Shown: piece after piece, positions 11,080 through 22,757 of the stretch
Numbering within the stretch: position 1 is the stretch's first letter
Layout: every line of letters begins with the position of its first letter
From: Seriola aureovittata
Lineage: Eukaryota; Chordata; Actinopteri; Carangiformes; Carangidae
DNA length: 64,000 nucleotides
Assembly: GCF_021018895.1 (NCBI RefSeq)
Contig: NC_079376.1
Location: 23,460,001-23,524,000, forward strand
Direction of reading: 5' to 3'
Program-made: the position numbers and the translations under genes
Notes under the pieces: model-generated
Databases searched by the model: none
What the model was told of the DNA's origin: nothing
What the model saw: only the letters and a program-made list of their open reading frames with translations

Positions 11080-11345
11080 GTTTTAACTGAGGTTTCAGGT
11101 TCTGTGATACACATTCTCTTTCCATGAGGCTGAAATCATTATTCAGTCCAGCAGGTGTCATTGTGTTGACTGTTGAGATCCAGTACGTCTCTGAGGGAGT
11201 GGTGTTGGTAGATTGCCCCCTCTGGCAGGAGGTGTTCATGACAGTGCTTGTCTGTGGCATGTTCCCTGTGTGAAAGGCTGTTTTGAGTTCTCTTTGTTTT
11301 TTCTTACAAATGCTCGTCCACAGGGACATGTATGGAATTGGGTTG
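11080..11345 (-). mobile_element. Penelope-like retroelement fragment (endonuclease C-terminus)
   Basis: The minus-strand frame of about 89 codons has ETYWISTVNTMTPAGLNNDF preceded by a basic, Thr-rich stretch. This W-I-x-T-x-x-T...GLN pattern matches what I know of the C-terminal GIY-YIG endonuclease region of fish Penelope-like elements. The rest of the element is not recognisable here, so this is a short relic. Clade assignment is from memory. Confidence 0.5.
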
Positions 11346-12540
11346 CATCATAAGGAGAAACTTCACGTTTGTTCTTCTCTCTCTCTCAAACACACTGCAA
11401 GATTTCAAAACAATGGTGCATCACACTCTGCAGGACATTATCATCGTGCCAGAGGGAGCAACTCACGTGATCTCATAGGGAAGCAGATGGAAAAGAATGG
11501 AGACTTTGGTGCAAGAACTTCTTGTAACATTAATAAATCTTTGCGACCCTGCGACCGGCCCGTACCCCATGTGACAGACACATAGAGAGGGGCGGGACAG
11601 AGACACTGCTGCAGACGCCAACCAGAATTTGTCCCAGTAGTTGTGAGGGCCAGTATCCTAAGTTCTGTCACTATGCTCCTGTTTCACCTGTGTACTCAAA
11701 ACTGGAATCATATGACTTTGGTTTATCACCACAAACATAAACTGGAGAGGTGCGTCCTTTCAGAGATCCACTTGAACCCAGATTATTGAACTTTTGAATT
11801 CGCAAACTGTTTATGTTTTCAAATATGATATCTGAAATCACAGTAACAGTAACATTATGGTGAATTCCTAAAGACAGCAGCTGTAAGTCTGCACTTAGAT
11901 AACCTGATAACTAAACCATCTCCATGACAACAGAGTACATGCCATCTGCTGATGACTCTGAACAAATGACATAAGGCAAAAGGAGGCCATGCTGTTACCT
12001 CAGGCCTTGAACCTCAGCACAGCGATCCCAGACACAGCTGTCTTGGATGGAGCTCTATTGTTTGTGTACCCGTTCACACATGCATGCTTTGGAGTTTTAT
12101 TTGCAGATCCCTGAGTATCACAGCTATGTTCCCTGAGCCAGACCACCTGCAACAATTAAAAATGCCTCTGTAGCTTGCTGGCTCAGCGGGGCTCTGATCA
12201 ACATTGCATTATATTATAAAGAGAAGTTGTTTTGCAAAAGGCTATAAAAGGGGATCTGGTTTCAACTCCCTGGCCCGTTCAGCCAGTCATTTTCCCCCCA
12301 GTGCTCCCACTCTGATCAAATGGTGGAATAAAATGCAGATTCTGCAGCAGACTGGAGCTTTTCTTCATGAGCTTGAAAATGAGTTTTTCATCAAACATTA
12401 CTTCACTTTGATGGTTTGAAGTTACTCCACAGCAGGGGAAATAAAGTCTATAAAAAAGACCACATTCCCAGTCAAATGGATGGGAAAGTCTCAGACATTT
12501 GGTTACATCTATACATATATGTTGCATGTATATATATACA

Positions 12541-12544
<4 letters not shown>
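11346..12544. other. Intergenic, no gene seen
   Basis: Short overlapping frames on both strands, none with family motifs. No repeat boundary recognised. Confidence 0.45.

Positions 12545-12576
<32 letters not shown>
12545..12576 (+). repeat. (CA)n microsatellite
   Basis: Near-uninterrupted CA dinucleotides, preceded by a TATATATACA stretch. Confidence 0.95.
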
Positions 12577-12582
<6 letters not shown>

Positions 12583-12828
12583 TATTTTAGGCTTAGGAGG
12601 AAAACATTTGCTGCCTCTCAATTCATGCACCAGATCCATCAAAGTTAGCGTTAGCAAGAATGTGCCTTTCAGTAGAAGATTGCAGTCACACAGTGAAAAA
12701 AAACAACGTTGAGTCTGGTCTAATGGCAGATTTCATGAAACATGAGTTTATGGTCTGAGCTGTGATGATTCATCTCAACACATCACACACAACTAGCAAT
12801 GGTTACTAACCAGGTTAACAGTAAATAC

Positions 12829-13262
12829 GGCTTCGGAAAGTGTCCACACCCCTTGCACACTTTGTCATTGTGTGTAGATTGATGGGAAAATATATACATT
12901 TAAAATTAAATCCACAGCACAAAGTGAAAACGTGTTTAGAAGTTTTTGCTAAATTATCAATAATCAGAAAAAGAAATTTCTCATTTACAAAAGTATTCAG
13001 ACCCTTTCTTTGGCACTGAGCCTTGTGTCAGACTGAGTTGACTGCACATAGTTTAGAAAGATCTCACACCTGTGTATATCAGGCCCCACGATTAACCTGC
13101 AGATCAGGACAAAGACCATGAAGTTCAGTGCACTCTCTGCAGACCTCTCTGATCAGGTGAAACACAGCTCAGGACAAAAAGCCCTGAGTGTTCCCAGGAG
13201 AACAATGGGAACAAGAACTTTGAAGAGGAACAAGTCTGGAACCAGGACTCTTCTAGAGCTGG
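12829..13262 (+). mobile_element. Tc1-like transposon relic, 5' part
   Basis: Begins with a Tc1-type terminus near TACGGCTTCGGAAAGTG after a TA, followed by an AT-rich untranslated leader. The start of a transposase is recognisable: ACCATGAAGTTCAGTG, then the decayed helix-turn-helix region (KALSVPRR) and the frame-shifted equivalent of GTRTLLEL. Frames are broken and the catalytic DDE part is absent, because a family A repeat begins at once. Confidence 0.75.
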
Positions 13263-13269
13263 TGTCCAG

Positions 13270-13775
13270 ACCATAGATTGTAAATAGAGATGGACGTAGC
13301 CTCTGCAACGTCACCCACAGGTTTCTGAAGAGCAGTTTTGAAGCTCTGAGTGAGCTGCTCTACCATTGCCATCTTGGCAGTGCCTGACTCCGCCCCTAAC
13401 TCCCAGCTAATCCAAGAATGGGCAAAGAGGAGGGGCGTGTGTGGAGCTGAGACTTGAGTGTATACTGCTTTGTGGCAATCATACACCCACCCACCTGTCA
13501 CTCAAAGAGGCCACGCCCTCAATTATACATAAATTTAAGCCTTAATAAATGTAAACAGGTGAGTTATATAAACTCAACAATAAAGTTGTCATGAAGGAGG
13601 AAATTAGCTCTAGAGACCAAAATTGTTTTTGCACCAGGCTGTAAACATGTTTATTTCTGCTACATGTGAGTCTTGACTCCCTGTTGGAGCCAGACTCTAG
13701 TGGTCATTAGAGGAACTGCAGGTTTTGATACGTCCGTGTTGGCTTCAGTTTTCAGCCTCAGAAGTTGATGCTTGA
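13270..13775 (+). repeat. Dispersed repeat family A, copy 3 (near full length)
   Basis: Has all family blocks in order: CCATAGATTGTAAATAGAG, CAGGTTTCTGAAGAGCAG, CTGACTCCGCCCCTAACTCC, CACCTGTCACTCAAAGAGG, GTGAGTTATATAAAC, AGACTCTAGTGGTCATTAGA and GTTGATGCTTG. It abuts the truncated end of the Tc1 relic, which suggests insertion into it or joint rearrangement. Confidence 0.8.
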
Positions 13776-15119
13776 CACTACAACTCTTTGCCCCACAGGA
13801 ATGAACTTTAAACGCAACAGAGGAGAAGCTAATTGTAGCAGCCTCTGGCTTCCCAGTTCTCTATGATGTGTCTTTAAAGTCACCAACAATATTTATTGTC
13901 AAAACTCACGCACTTAAAAACCATGCACATGAACTTGACACGTGCGCACAGCATCCTCGTCAGGGAGCATTTCTGCTCAGTGTGCACAACTGCAGTTGTA
14001 CAAGCACGGGGGGTGTGACGGGCGCTTGCTCGGCCCTCCCTGTGCTCGCTCGCTTGTCAAGTTGACTTTTGAGACTTTGGAGGCGGGGCCAGTGCCTGAA
14101 TTCTCCGCTTGATTGATTGGTCACTTTCAACACCCACAAACTGTTGTTCCACACTCCGGTCCAGCCCAGCCAGTTGGTGGCGGTAATGCACGTCTAAGCT
14201 GATGAAGAAGGAGAAGGAGAACAAGGAGGAGAAGTTGCCTGAGAGAACAACTTTTCATGGGGCATCATCATTGCAGCGAGTAAGTCTGACACTAAGTTCA
14301 CTTGAGTTGCAGCCTTGTGTTGTGTCCTCGTACGTTCGGCCTTGTAATTACACAGTTGAGCCGTTCATTCATATGTAGATACATCGTTGTTGTTCATGTA
14401 CAGTGGCACAAAAGTTCAAATATCTTTTAGTTTTAGGTGAGTTTTATGGGCCTTCAACACTCAAGTGTAGAATCATTCACTTTTCTGGCTGCAGAATTTG
14501 GATTTGAGAATGTTTTTCAGCACTTTCCTCTGGTCACAGTCCAGAAACATGAAAACAATAATAATTTAAATGGAACATTATTTACTACGTGTGAACTGTT
14601 ATTCACTTGTAATGCCAGTGCATTAAGCAGCTGCCTTGCAAAACAGTGTGATCCTTCGAAGGCTCTCAAATGATGACGGATGGCTTCAAGTATGCACAGA
14701 GACATTCTTGGTTTATGCTGCAGCCCTGGAGGACCATTTTCCTGCAGAACACATTCCAGAGGAGCAACACATCACTAATGGGTCCAGAAGAGCCTCCACC
14801 CACATTCTGTCTCTATCTCTGACTTCAAATCCTCTCCCATCGCTAACGCTGCTTTCTGCTGTGTCTCAAACGGTGGAGACAGGATCGGTGACAGTAGTGA
14901 GTGCAGTGCTATCACCAGGGGAGGGGATCGTGTGCATGTCATAACTTCCTGCGGAGTCATCTCCTACGTGTCAGTGGTTTCAGTAACACAGAGTACACCG
15001 GAGTGGTTCCGGTCCATTTGAATCACAGGACACACGTTCTGTAGGTTTCTTGGTCTATTTCGGGGGCAACAAAATTTGCTGAGGGGTGGGCAGCCGGTGG
15101 CAAAATGAATCGAATGGAC
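13776..15119. other. Intergenic, no gene seen; short repeat fragment near 14.16 kb
   Basis: CAGTTGGTGGCGGTAATGCAC at about 14.17 kb followed by an AGAAGGAGAAGG run resembles the end of a common teleost interspersed repeat. The GC-rich stretch at 13.95-14.1 kb gives small frames on both strands without motifs. Confidence 0.4.
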
Positions 15120-15325
15120 GTAGTTTATAAAGGCACATGTGGTCCCACAATTCACTCTGCATGTCAGGGCCAAAAGTCATGAAGTCCAAGCAGCTCTCCG
15201 TATACCACTGTGATAAAAGTGTGGTGAGGCATAGATCAGAGCAACGGTATAAAACCACTCCTAAAGCTTTGAGTGTTCCCAGGAGCTCAGTAATGTTGAA
15301 AGGAAACAGTTGGGAACCAGCAGGA
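15120..15325 (+). mobile_element. Tc1-like transposase N-terminal relic
   Basis: The frame starting at the ATG at 15179 reads MKSKQLSVYHCDKSVVRHRS and later ALSVPRSS, followed (frame-shifted) by an equivalent of GTTRTLP. This is the paired-like DNA-binding start of fish Tc1 transposases. The rest of the enzyme and both element ends are missing. Confidence 0.75.
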
Positions 15326-16654
15326 CTCTTCCTACAGTTCGAGTATTTTGTAGGTTTATACGTATATTTAAAAATCAGCTTTGAAAATGTTTTATGAGGA
15401 AAGAATTTGTTCATTTCCTATACATCGTACATACATAGTGGATTCTGTATGTAAACAGAAAAATCATCATGCAACTTGTAGTTGTTTCTACAGTTTACTT
15501 CCTGTTTACTCACATATTTAAAGCATTTTGCTGGGTACTCACTTAATTGTCCATGCAGCTGGCATGAATAAAGATTATGCTTTTGTTTTTTTTTTTGCTT
15601 GTTTTGCCCCAGTCCCTCTGCGAGGGGAAAACATTCTGTTCTGATCAGAGATCGAGCTCCTAAGCAACTAAAAATTCACTTTTATTAAACAGATTTTGTG
15701 CAGAGAGATGGTGATTGAGGCCATTAATTACAGTATAGTATGTTTCTCTCTGTCTTCCTCTGTGCATGACCATATTTACTTATACTCTGCATACTTTCTG
15801 GGCCTGTACTTCTGTACTTTCCACCAGCACATATTTTTGTAATTATCTGTCTCTTTTTCACCTGTGGTATTGTAATACTGGTCACTGTGGTCTGTGGTGA
15901 GGGCACTGTGGAAAAGGAGATGTTTTCTAACCACTGTGGGAGAGGTTCGCAGCTCGTGGTTAGCCTTGGAGCTGGGGTACAGTGTTTTCTTCAGCAGCCG
16001 CTGGTATCTTTTTGAATTTCTCCATCTCTTTTCATTCTTTCTGTAGCTCTTTCCAGGTGGAACAGAAATAGCATCAGTCTATTCAGTGTTTTTATGAGTG
16101 TTTTCTTCGTTCTTCAGGTTTCCTGAAATAAAAGCACGAACTAAAAACCCTGATGTTGCTGCTCAGGCTTTTCTGCACATTATACCTTAGGTCTGTGTAT
16201 ACGTGTATGTATGCGTGTGTTGCCCTACGCCTTTGGCTGGACTCGTGTCTTTTTTCCCCCTCTCCTTCTTCCTGTCTCTCCATTTCTTCTACATCCATTC
16301 AAGGTACTTTGACTTCTTTCAGGATCTGCGTAGCGCTTGCTGAGATGAACAGTATAAACCGAATCTCTAGATCACATGACACAACTGTGAGACATAAGAC
16401 ACACGTGTCACACAGGCAAGTGTCTGCTCCGACCCGTTAACATGGTCGACGAATTTGCAACCGAGATGCCACGCCCACGCCGCACATCCAGTGAGGAGCC
16501 GCTGCTCCCTCACGTCGAAAGGAAATCCCCAAACCTAGTCCACAAAGCCTCATGTGATGTCTCACACACGATCAATAATGGCTCCGGGACTTTTTGCACT
16601 TTGCACCCTGTTCGGTGCAGAAACTCAATTCAAAAGTCAAATGTGCAGCTGGAG
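15326..16654. other. Intergenic, no gene seen
   Basis: Small frames only, with low-complexity T runs near 15.58 kb. No element boundary recognised. Confidence 0.45.
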
Positions 16655-16890
16655 GTCTGGATAGATCTGGATAGATCTGGATAGATCTGGATAGAACTGG
16701 ATAGAACTGGATAATAGATCTGGATTGAACTGGATAATAGATCTGGATTGAACTGGATAATAGATCTGGATTGAACTGGATAATAGATCTGGATTGAACT
16801 GGATGAATCTGGATTGAACTGGATAATAGATCTGGATTGAACTGGATGAATCTGGATTGAACTGGATAATAGATCTGGATTGAACTGGAG
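16655..16890 (+). repeat. Minisatellite, 23-bp unit with a 10-bp prelude
   Basis: Starts as ATAGATCTGG decamers, then 23-bp units joining TAGATCTGGATTGAACTGG and ATAA. Two shorter units carry GATGAATCTGG. The antisense frame it creates (NPDLLSSSIQIYYPVQS repeats) is a by-product. Confidence 0.9.
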
Positions 16891-17784
16891 AGGTTGAACG
16901 AAGTGTTCACAGTTAGAATGACATCACAGAGTGGGAGAAGCTGTTCAACTGGTCTGAAAAATTTCTGTTTAACCGAAGAAAAATTTGAACTATGAGTTTG
17001 AAAGTGGCAGGAGGACCATCCGTTTTCCCTTTTCACTCAACAGGAAGCAAGACATTTTTTAAAGTTGCTGCACATGCCACATTTTTCACACCACAGACAA
17101 ATATTTTGTATCACTGCGTTCGGCAGAGTCTCCTCTCTCGGGAAATATAAAGCCCGAGGGGATAGGAGGTCTTCGACTGGCAAGCCAGAGTTCGAGAGGT
17201 GTCTCTCATCTCAGTCCATGTCTCACTCAGTAGAAACTAAGCACTTGAAATCACCATGGCGACCTCTAACTGCAGGTGGACACAAACAGCTGATTCGAAT
17301 CAACCGATTAGAGACTCCTCTGATGTCTGTGGTGTTTATCCACTACTTTACTGACATTTCTGTCAAAGTCCAGCTACAGACTGAGCCAACACTAAATACA
17401 CACAAGGATTTACACACCTCTCAACTGTTTTTACTGGAAATGTTTCAGTCCAGTTTTAGTCTGTCTGTCTATCAATCTGCTCACTATATGTTTATCTTAC
17501 AGGAACATGTACTGTATGTTCCAGTGGCCAAAAAGTCTGGTCGTGGGATCTGCAGCTCTCACTCCAATACAGAAAGCAGACAGGGGACATCGTGATGGGA
17601 ACAAACATGCTCCTGTGTGGTGGTAACTGCTACACAGTGTCACAGCGTCTGCAGAATTAAGACAGGGCTGTTGTTTTAGGTTTGTCCCATGGCTTTTTAC
17701 AATTGGAAATAAATAGGGAGTAATTACTGACATGCATTATTTTGTTATTGTTTTTAAAATACACAATAATCCTGTCTTATTTGG
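16891..17784. other. Intergenic, no gene seen
   Basis: A 176-codon plus-strand frame at 17065-17595 shows no domain, compositional bias or start context supporting a gene. Confidence 0.4.
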
Positions 17785-17975
17785 CTATTGAGTGGCGTCG
17801 AGTGGTGAGTGGGTTGAGCAGGCGCCGCATATGTAGAGGCTACTGTCCTCGCTGCAGTCGGCCCCGGTTCGAGTCCCGCATCGGACGGCCCTTTACTGCG
17901 TGTCATTCCCCCTCTCTCTGCCTCCCCATTTCCTGTCTCTCTACTGTGCTATCAATAAAGGCTTAAAAAGCCCAA
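17785..17975 (+). mobile_element. tRNA-derived SINE, near full length
   Basis: A tRNA-like head (GTGGTGAGTGGGTTGAGCAG) and B box GGTTCGAGTCC are followed by a pyrimidine-rich body (GTCATTCCCCCTCTCTCTGC) and a tail ATCAATAAAGGCTTAAAAAG. Not a tRNA gene, as no cloverleaf or acceptor stem closes. Confidence 0.75.
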
Positions 17976-18189
17976 AAAATATTGATACTGCTTTCTTATT
18001 TTCACATAACAGTACATGTCTCAGGTGAACATTTTTTGTCTCTGACCTTTACAGCAGGTGGAAGTACGTACAGTCACTGTGTCAGTGGTGGTCACCAGGA
18101 TCCTAAGACATGATGACCCCGGGACACTCGGCCTCCTTCCAAAGGTTCCACCTCCGTCGACCGACTCCACTGATGAGTCTAACATCAGT

Positions 18190-18290
18190 AGAGGTATGAA
18201 CAACTTTATGACTTTATTAGACAGAGACAGTGGAGATAGATGGGGAGAGCAGGGGAATGACCTGCGGGAAATAGTCCAGGACTCACTGCT
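18190..18290 (-). mobile_element. SINE 3' fragment, opposite orientation
   Basis: The reverse complement reads GCAGGTCATTCCCCTGCTCTC ... CTAATAAAGTCATAAAG, matching the body and tail order of the SINE about 300 bp upstream. The two copies are tail to tail. Confidence 0.5.
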
Positions 18291-18524
18291 CAGGTCATCA
18301 GAGTACATGTGGTTTGCGTCCTAACCTTCATTCACCAGCATAAAAAATGATCCGTTTGCCTTCTGTGAAGAACTGATCCTCAGACATGAGACATTTCCTC
18401 CATCACCTGAAGTAATCTGTCCATTCAGACTCTACAGTGATGTGTATGTTTACAGTTTGCACTAGCACAGCACCACATCTACAATGAACATTGATTTTTT
18501 TTTCCATTATGTATTATGTTTTTG

Positions 18525-18870
18525 GGGGTTGTCCGTCCATCCATCCCATTCTCGTGGACATGATATCTAAGTAACGCCTCGATGGAATTTCTAAAAACTT
18601 GGCAAAAACGTTCACTAGGACTCAAGGATGAACTGACTTGATTTTGCTGGTCAAAAAGTCAAAGGTCAAGGTCACAGTGACATCGGAAAACACGGCTTTC
18701 GGTCTTGTGAACGCAATATCTCCATATGATGTCGCAAAACGTGGTTTTGGCGTTGTGGACGCGACCCCTCTTCAAGGGAATCCCTGGACACAAACGTCCG
18801 CTGGAACTCAAGGATGAACACAAAACACTTATTACTTCATTACTGAAGACTTCACACAGCAATTAAGACA
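18525..18870 (+). repeat. Dispersed repeat family B, copy 2
   Basis: Contains GTTGTCCGTCCATCCATCCC, GACATGATATCTAAGTAACG, ACTCAAGGATGAACTGA and AAAGTCAAAGGTCAAGGTCA. Part of the unit is repeated once more downstream (GGAACTCAAGGATGAACAC). Confidence 0.7.
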
Positions 18871-19017
18871 ACATTTCATACAAATAGTTAATATCTTCTA
18901 TGACTGTGGATAAACAGGAACGTCACCTGACATTACTCTGAGTGGAGGAGGCAGACGACCACGAGGAGGTGATTCTAGTTTTCCTCTATTTCTGGATGAG
19001 GACATTCCTACGTCACA

Positions 19018-19095
19018 TTCAGTTCAATTCAATTGTATTTGTATAGTGCCAAATCATAATATACATTATCTCAAGCACTTTACAGGGTAACACAT
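19018..19095 (+). repeat. Teleost dispersed repeat fragment
   Basis: TTCAATTGTATTTGTATAGTGCC ... TCTCAAGCACTTTACA resembles a very common fish repeat of the form TTTATTTGTATAGCGCCAA. Recognised by eye only. Confidence 0.5.
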
Positions 19096-19523
19096 TATGT
19101 CACAGAGACAAGTCAGAGTGCATCACAAATGCTGCTCTCTAATTACAGTGAGGTCACAGACAGATTCTCACAGATCTACGAGCTCGGCTACACACATGGA
19201 TGTAAACACACGTGTAGTATGTATATGTACACCTTACACAGGCTGGACTACTGCAGGCTTTAGTCTTCTCTCCATGTGGATCTGATTACTGCTTTGGAAA
19301 TATGAACACAGTCTCCATCAAAGCCAGATCTTCTCTTTGGTAAGTTTTACTCCCAGCCTCCATACTTGCCTCCTGCACTGGATGAAGATGGACGGTTGAG
19401 GACTGACGACCAGCTTCTGGTTAAATTTGATGAATCACTGAAATCCACACTTTAGCTCCAGGAACCAGACACCTTGAATCCTGGTGCTTTGATTTTGAAT
19501 CCCTGCTCCAGCGTTACTCACGG

Positions 19524-19544
19524 AGTGTGTGTGTGTCTGTGTGT

Positions 19545-19581
<37 letters not shown>
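19524..19581 (+). repeat. (GT)n microsatellite
   Basis: GT dinucleotides with two CT interruptions, then an uninterrupted run. Confidence 0.95.
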
Positions 19582-19582
<1 letters not shown>

Positions 19583-19644
19583 ATGTACACAATGAGGTTT
19601 CACATAGACTGTTTAAATCACAGCATCACTGACACACATCTGGG

Positions 19645-20150
19645 TGTGACGGTTCAGGTAATGTTTGGACCCAGATGCAGACACAGGACTCAGCTGGAGT
19701 GCTGGCAGGGAAGGTGGAGGCAAGGCTGGCTGTTCGGGGGAGGAGGTGAGATGGCTTTCGGCTGAGGACTGAGGTCTGGGGTGCAGTCTGGCAGAGGAAA
19801 CGGCGTGGGGCTGGAGTTCTGGTCTGGATCGAGAGATCACTGAGGCACAGGAATAAAGCAGGTTAGCAAAGAGCAGGAGGGAAAACACAAGAGATGACTG
19901 GGGTTAGACACGAAGAGAGGTGCTGCCACTGAAACAGGCTGAACAATCTGGTGAGGAGTGAAGGGTGAGGTGGAGAACCTGAAGCGCTGGAGATGAGTAG
20001 ATTGCCATCGGGTGTGTAGGAAGGAATGGAGGAAAAAACGGAAAAAAAACCGAATTCCCAGCCTGTGCTGTAACACCGGGAATGTTTCCTGTGCAACAGC
20101 ACAGCAACCGAACACTTAACTAACTGAACTAACCTGTTACGACGCATCGT
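19645..20150 (+). repeat. Dispersed repeat family D, copy 1
   Basis: Opens with GACGGTTCAGGTAATGTTTG and GACCCAGATGCAGACACAGG, followed by a purine-rich body and AACACCGGGAATGTTTCCTG near the end. Similar GGACCCA openings occur at 22.33 and 55.07 kb. Class unknown. Confidence 0.45.
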
Positions 20151-20559
20151 TAAACATCTGAAGTACGATGGTTTCCTAAAACTGCCGAACTACTCGTCTA
20201 AAACTTCCTCAAGCAGAAACACACACGGATCTTCAAACAACAGAGGAGGAAGATGAGGATGGCTTTCGCAAAGAAAAAGTAAACAAGGCTGTAACTACTT
20301 AAGTGTCAGAATCATCACCATGTCTGTCTTTCAGGGGCTGTAGCCGCATTAAATCATCACCAGGAACAGAAAACTCACAGCCAACAGCTGTCGAGTGTGT
20401 GTCTGTGGTCGAGGGTTTGATACAGACTCTTGAATCAGTAACACACTGTAACACAGAGACAACAGAGAATAGCAAACCTCCAGCAGCAGCAGCAGTTACA
20501 GGAATGCTGAAGTCATAGAGGCCTAAAGCTGGAGCCAATGGTAGCTGCATTTATGCATT

Positions 20560-20606
20560 AAGTGTGTGTGTGTTTGTGTGTGTCTGTGTGTGTGTGAGTG
20601 TGTGTA
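20560..20606 (+). repeat. Imperfect (GT)n microsatellite
   Basis: GT dinucleotides with several single-base interruptions. Confidence 0.9.
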
Positions 20607-20815
20607 TGCAGCACACCTGCACATGGTCCTAAATTTGTCCAAATCAGAAACAGCTCCGACCGCAAATAGTTCCAGTCTGAGTCAACAGTGAAAAACCACC
20701 TCTGTGGTTTCATGTGCCAATAAAATGACATGTAGAGTCACTGGAACTGAACCAAACACTAGTGTTGGAGTACATCAGGTATAATGTCAGAGGGTGGAGA
20801 GAGCATTACATGTAC

Positions 20816-20856
20816 TGAGAGACAGAGAGAGAGGGAGAGAGAGAGCTGTGGTCTGA

Positions 20857-20891
<35 letters not shown>
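20816..20891. repeat. Facing (GA)n and (CT)n tracts
   Basis: A GA-rich run (20816-20845) is followed about 15 bp later by a pure CT run (20860-20891). The two can pair as a long hairpin, and the CT run could also form triplex DNA. Confidence 0.85.
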
Positions 20892-20895
<4 letters not shown>

Positions 20896-21829
20896 TCTAA
20901 TCATGTCCTGCTGTTTCAGCTCAAACTAACTTGGACCCAAACAACAAATAAGATCAGATGAGATAAAACTTAATTGAGGCCTGTGGCTACACTGAGTCAC
21001 TGCTACAGCTAAGAATGTTAATGAAAACACTTAATATAAATACAGCTCCATTCAGACGGGATCAACGTTACAGGTGGAGGTGAAGGAATGAAGCACTCAC
21101 TGTGCTCCTCACTAATTTAACATCAGTCCAGATGGAACTTTAGCACTCAGGAAATGACAGGATGACAAGGACAGTCCACAACAGGACACACAGACATGAA
21201 ACACGTGAATTCCAGTGTGAACAGGGTCAAATAAACAAACTGAAAAGCTCCCTGACATCACCACGGCCTGATGAGCTTTCACAGGGTCGAGCTCCTGATG
21301 ACTTTCATTTATTCTGTTGGTTTGGAGTTGAATAATGAATAAACAAAAAATGTGAGAGGTGAGATTTAGTTTATTTTCTATCTACAGTTTGTGTTTACAG
21401 ATAGTATAAATTTGTGTTCATTCACTGGTTGATCTTCTCCTTTGTTGCTGTGTCCAACTGTCATCCCTTTGACTTCATACTGAGGCAGGTGAAATGGCTT
21501 CTCACTGTTTAACCTCCATGTTACTGTATGAGGCTTTTTTCTTTCTGACAGTGTAATATTTGACTGACTACACTGACTGGACATATTGAATATGTTGTAA
21601 TGACAAGACATTAGATTCTGGACCAGAGTGGTGGAACAATACCTCTGGTGACTAAAGTGTGTGATTCAATTCTACAATATAATGAATCTGTTACAAAATA
21701 CAGGTACAATGCAGTAACAGGTGATGAACTAGAATCACCTCCTCCACCAACCAGCCAAGTTACAGGAAATATGGTCACAGTCCCTCCTTCCTGACTTATA
21801 GTGTAGCAGAGGTGTGAATTTGTGAGTTA
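20892..21829. other. Intergenic, no gene seen
   Basis: Ordinary AT-rich sequence. A minus-strand 77-codon frame at 21.38-21.61 kb has no recognised motif. Confidence 0.45.
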
Positions 21830-22030
21830 TGGTCAAAAACGTGTTTTGTGAGGTCACCACGACCTTGACTTTTGACCTTTGACCACCAAAATCTAATCAG
21901 TCCATCCTTGCATCCAAGTGGATGTTTGTGCCAAAGTTCTGTCAAGCATAAATGAGATATCGATGGGCGAAGAACCTGAAAACAATGTGCGTCTGGCTGA
22001 CTGTTGCCGGCGCAGAGGCATAAAAATGGC
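21830..22030 (-). repeat. Dispersed repeat family B, copy 3
   Basis: Same block order as copy 1: GTGAGGTCACCACGACCTTG, CTTTTGACCTTTGACCACC, CATCCAAGTGGATGTTTGTG, ATGAGATATCGATGGG, GTTGCCGGCGCAGAGGCATA. The end AGAGGCATAAAAAT is the family 3' edge. Confidence 0.75.
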
Positions 22031-22319
22031 TTACAACTCGGTATCAAAAAACAATAACATGAGGGTTAGGTTGGTATTTATGGGATTGCCGGAAGAGGTG
22101 TGGTTGAAATACGGTCCTGATCCCGAAACGTTTCAATCGAGACTAATTAGAAATCCACAGAAGGCTAATCAAGGTTTGGAAAAGACGCATCAAAACACCT
22201 CACATTAAACTGAATCCCTGCAAACAAGCCACGAAATGTACTGAGGTTTGAAATGACGAACATCAGCATGACAGAGGGCGACACAAACTGTATCTGACAA
22301 AAAGACAACACATCTGTAA

Positions 22320-22560
22320 CGTTTTAGTTTAACTGGACCCAAATGCAAACCAACATGGTATTTCAGTAGATTTATTAAATAATGCAAACACAAAAGACTC
22401 ACTGAACAGGTAAAACAAAGAAATACAAAGAGCCAAACAAAGTCCTTGAACAAAAGTCTAAACACAGGAAAATCCAGAAGGGTAACATGTGGAGTAACTT
22501 AACAAAAAGCATGAGGGAACACTGGGGAAACTGGCACACAAGGAAACTCAAGGCAAAACT
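22320..22560 (+). repeat. Dispersed repeat family D, copy 2
   Basis: AACTGGACCCAAATGCAAAC, then TAGATTTATTAAATAATGC, an A/C-rich body and ACTGGGGAAACTGGCACAC. Similar in style to the copies at 19.6 and 55.1 kb. Confidence 0.45.
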
Positions 22561-22757
22561 CTAGTGAGGTCTATGGGACATGGTTAGGCATCAGGTGAAT
22601 CGCTGACTGCAAGTTGCAAGTTGAGTGATCTCAAGCCCTGTGGCAGGAGAAACACCGTGGGTCTGTACCTGGGATTGTAATAACTCATATTCTCTATGAG
22701 CTAGAGCTGATTTCGTGGAAGCTATATGGACACTTGTGCGTTGAGCCTGAGTTGCTT

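Noticed and set aside
12541..12600. Coding frames through CA/GT microsatellites (here and at 19.5, 33.1, 36.9, 38.0 and 39.9 kb)
   Set aside because: Cys-Val or Thr-His dipeptide runs are dinucleotide-repeat artefacts.
16572..17036. 154-codon minus-strand frame with Ile/Gln/Ser-rich repeats
   Set aside because: Produced entirely by the 23-bp minisatellite; 23 is not a multiple of 3 and the repeat text has no protein character.
17065..17595. 176-codon plus-strand frame
   Set aside because: No recognised domain, no splice or start context, low-information composition.
17785..17975. Possible tRNA gene
   Set aside because: The box-B-like motif is present but there is no closed cloverleaf, and a SINE body and tail follow.
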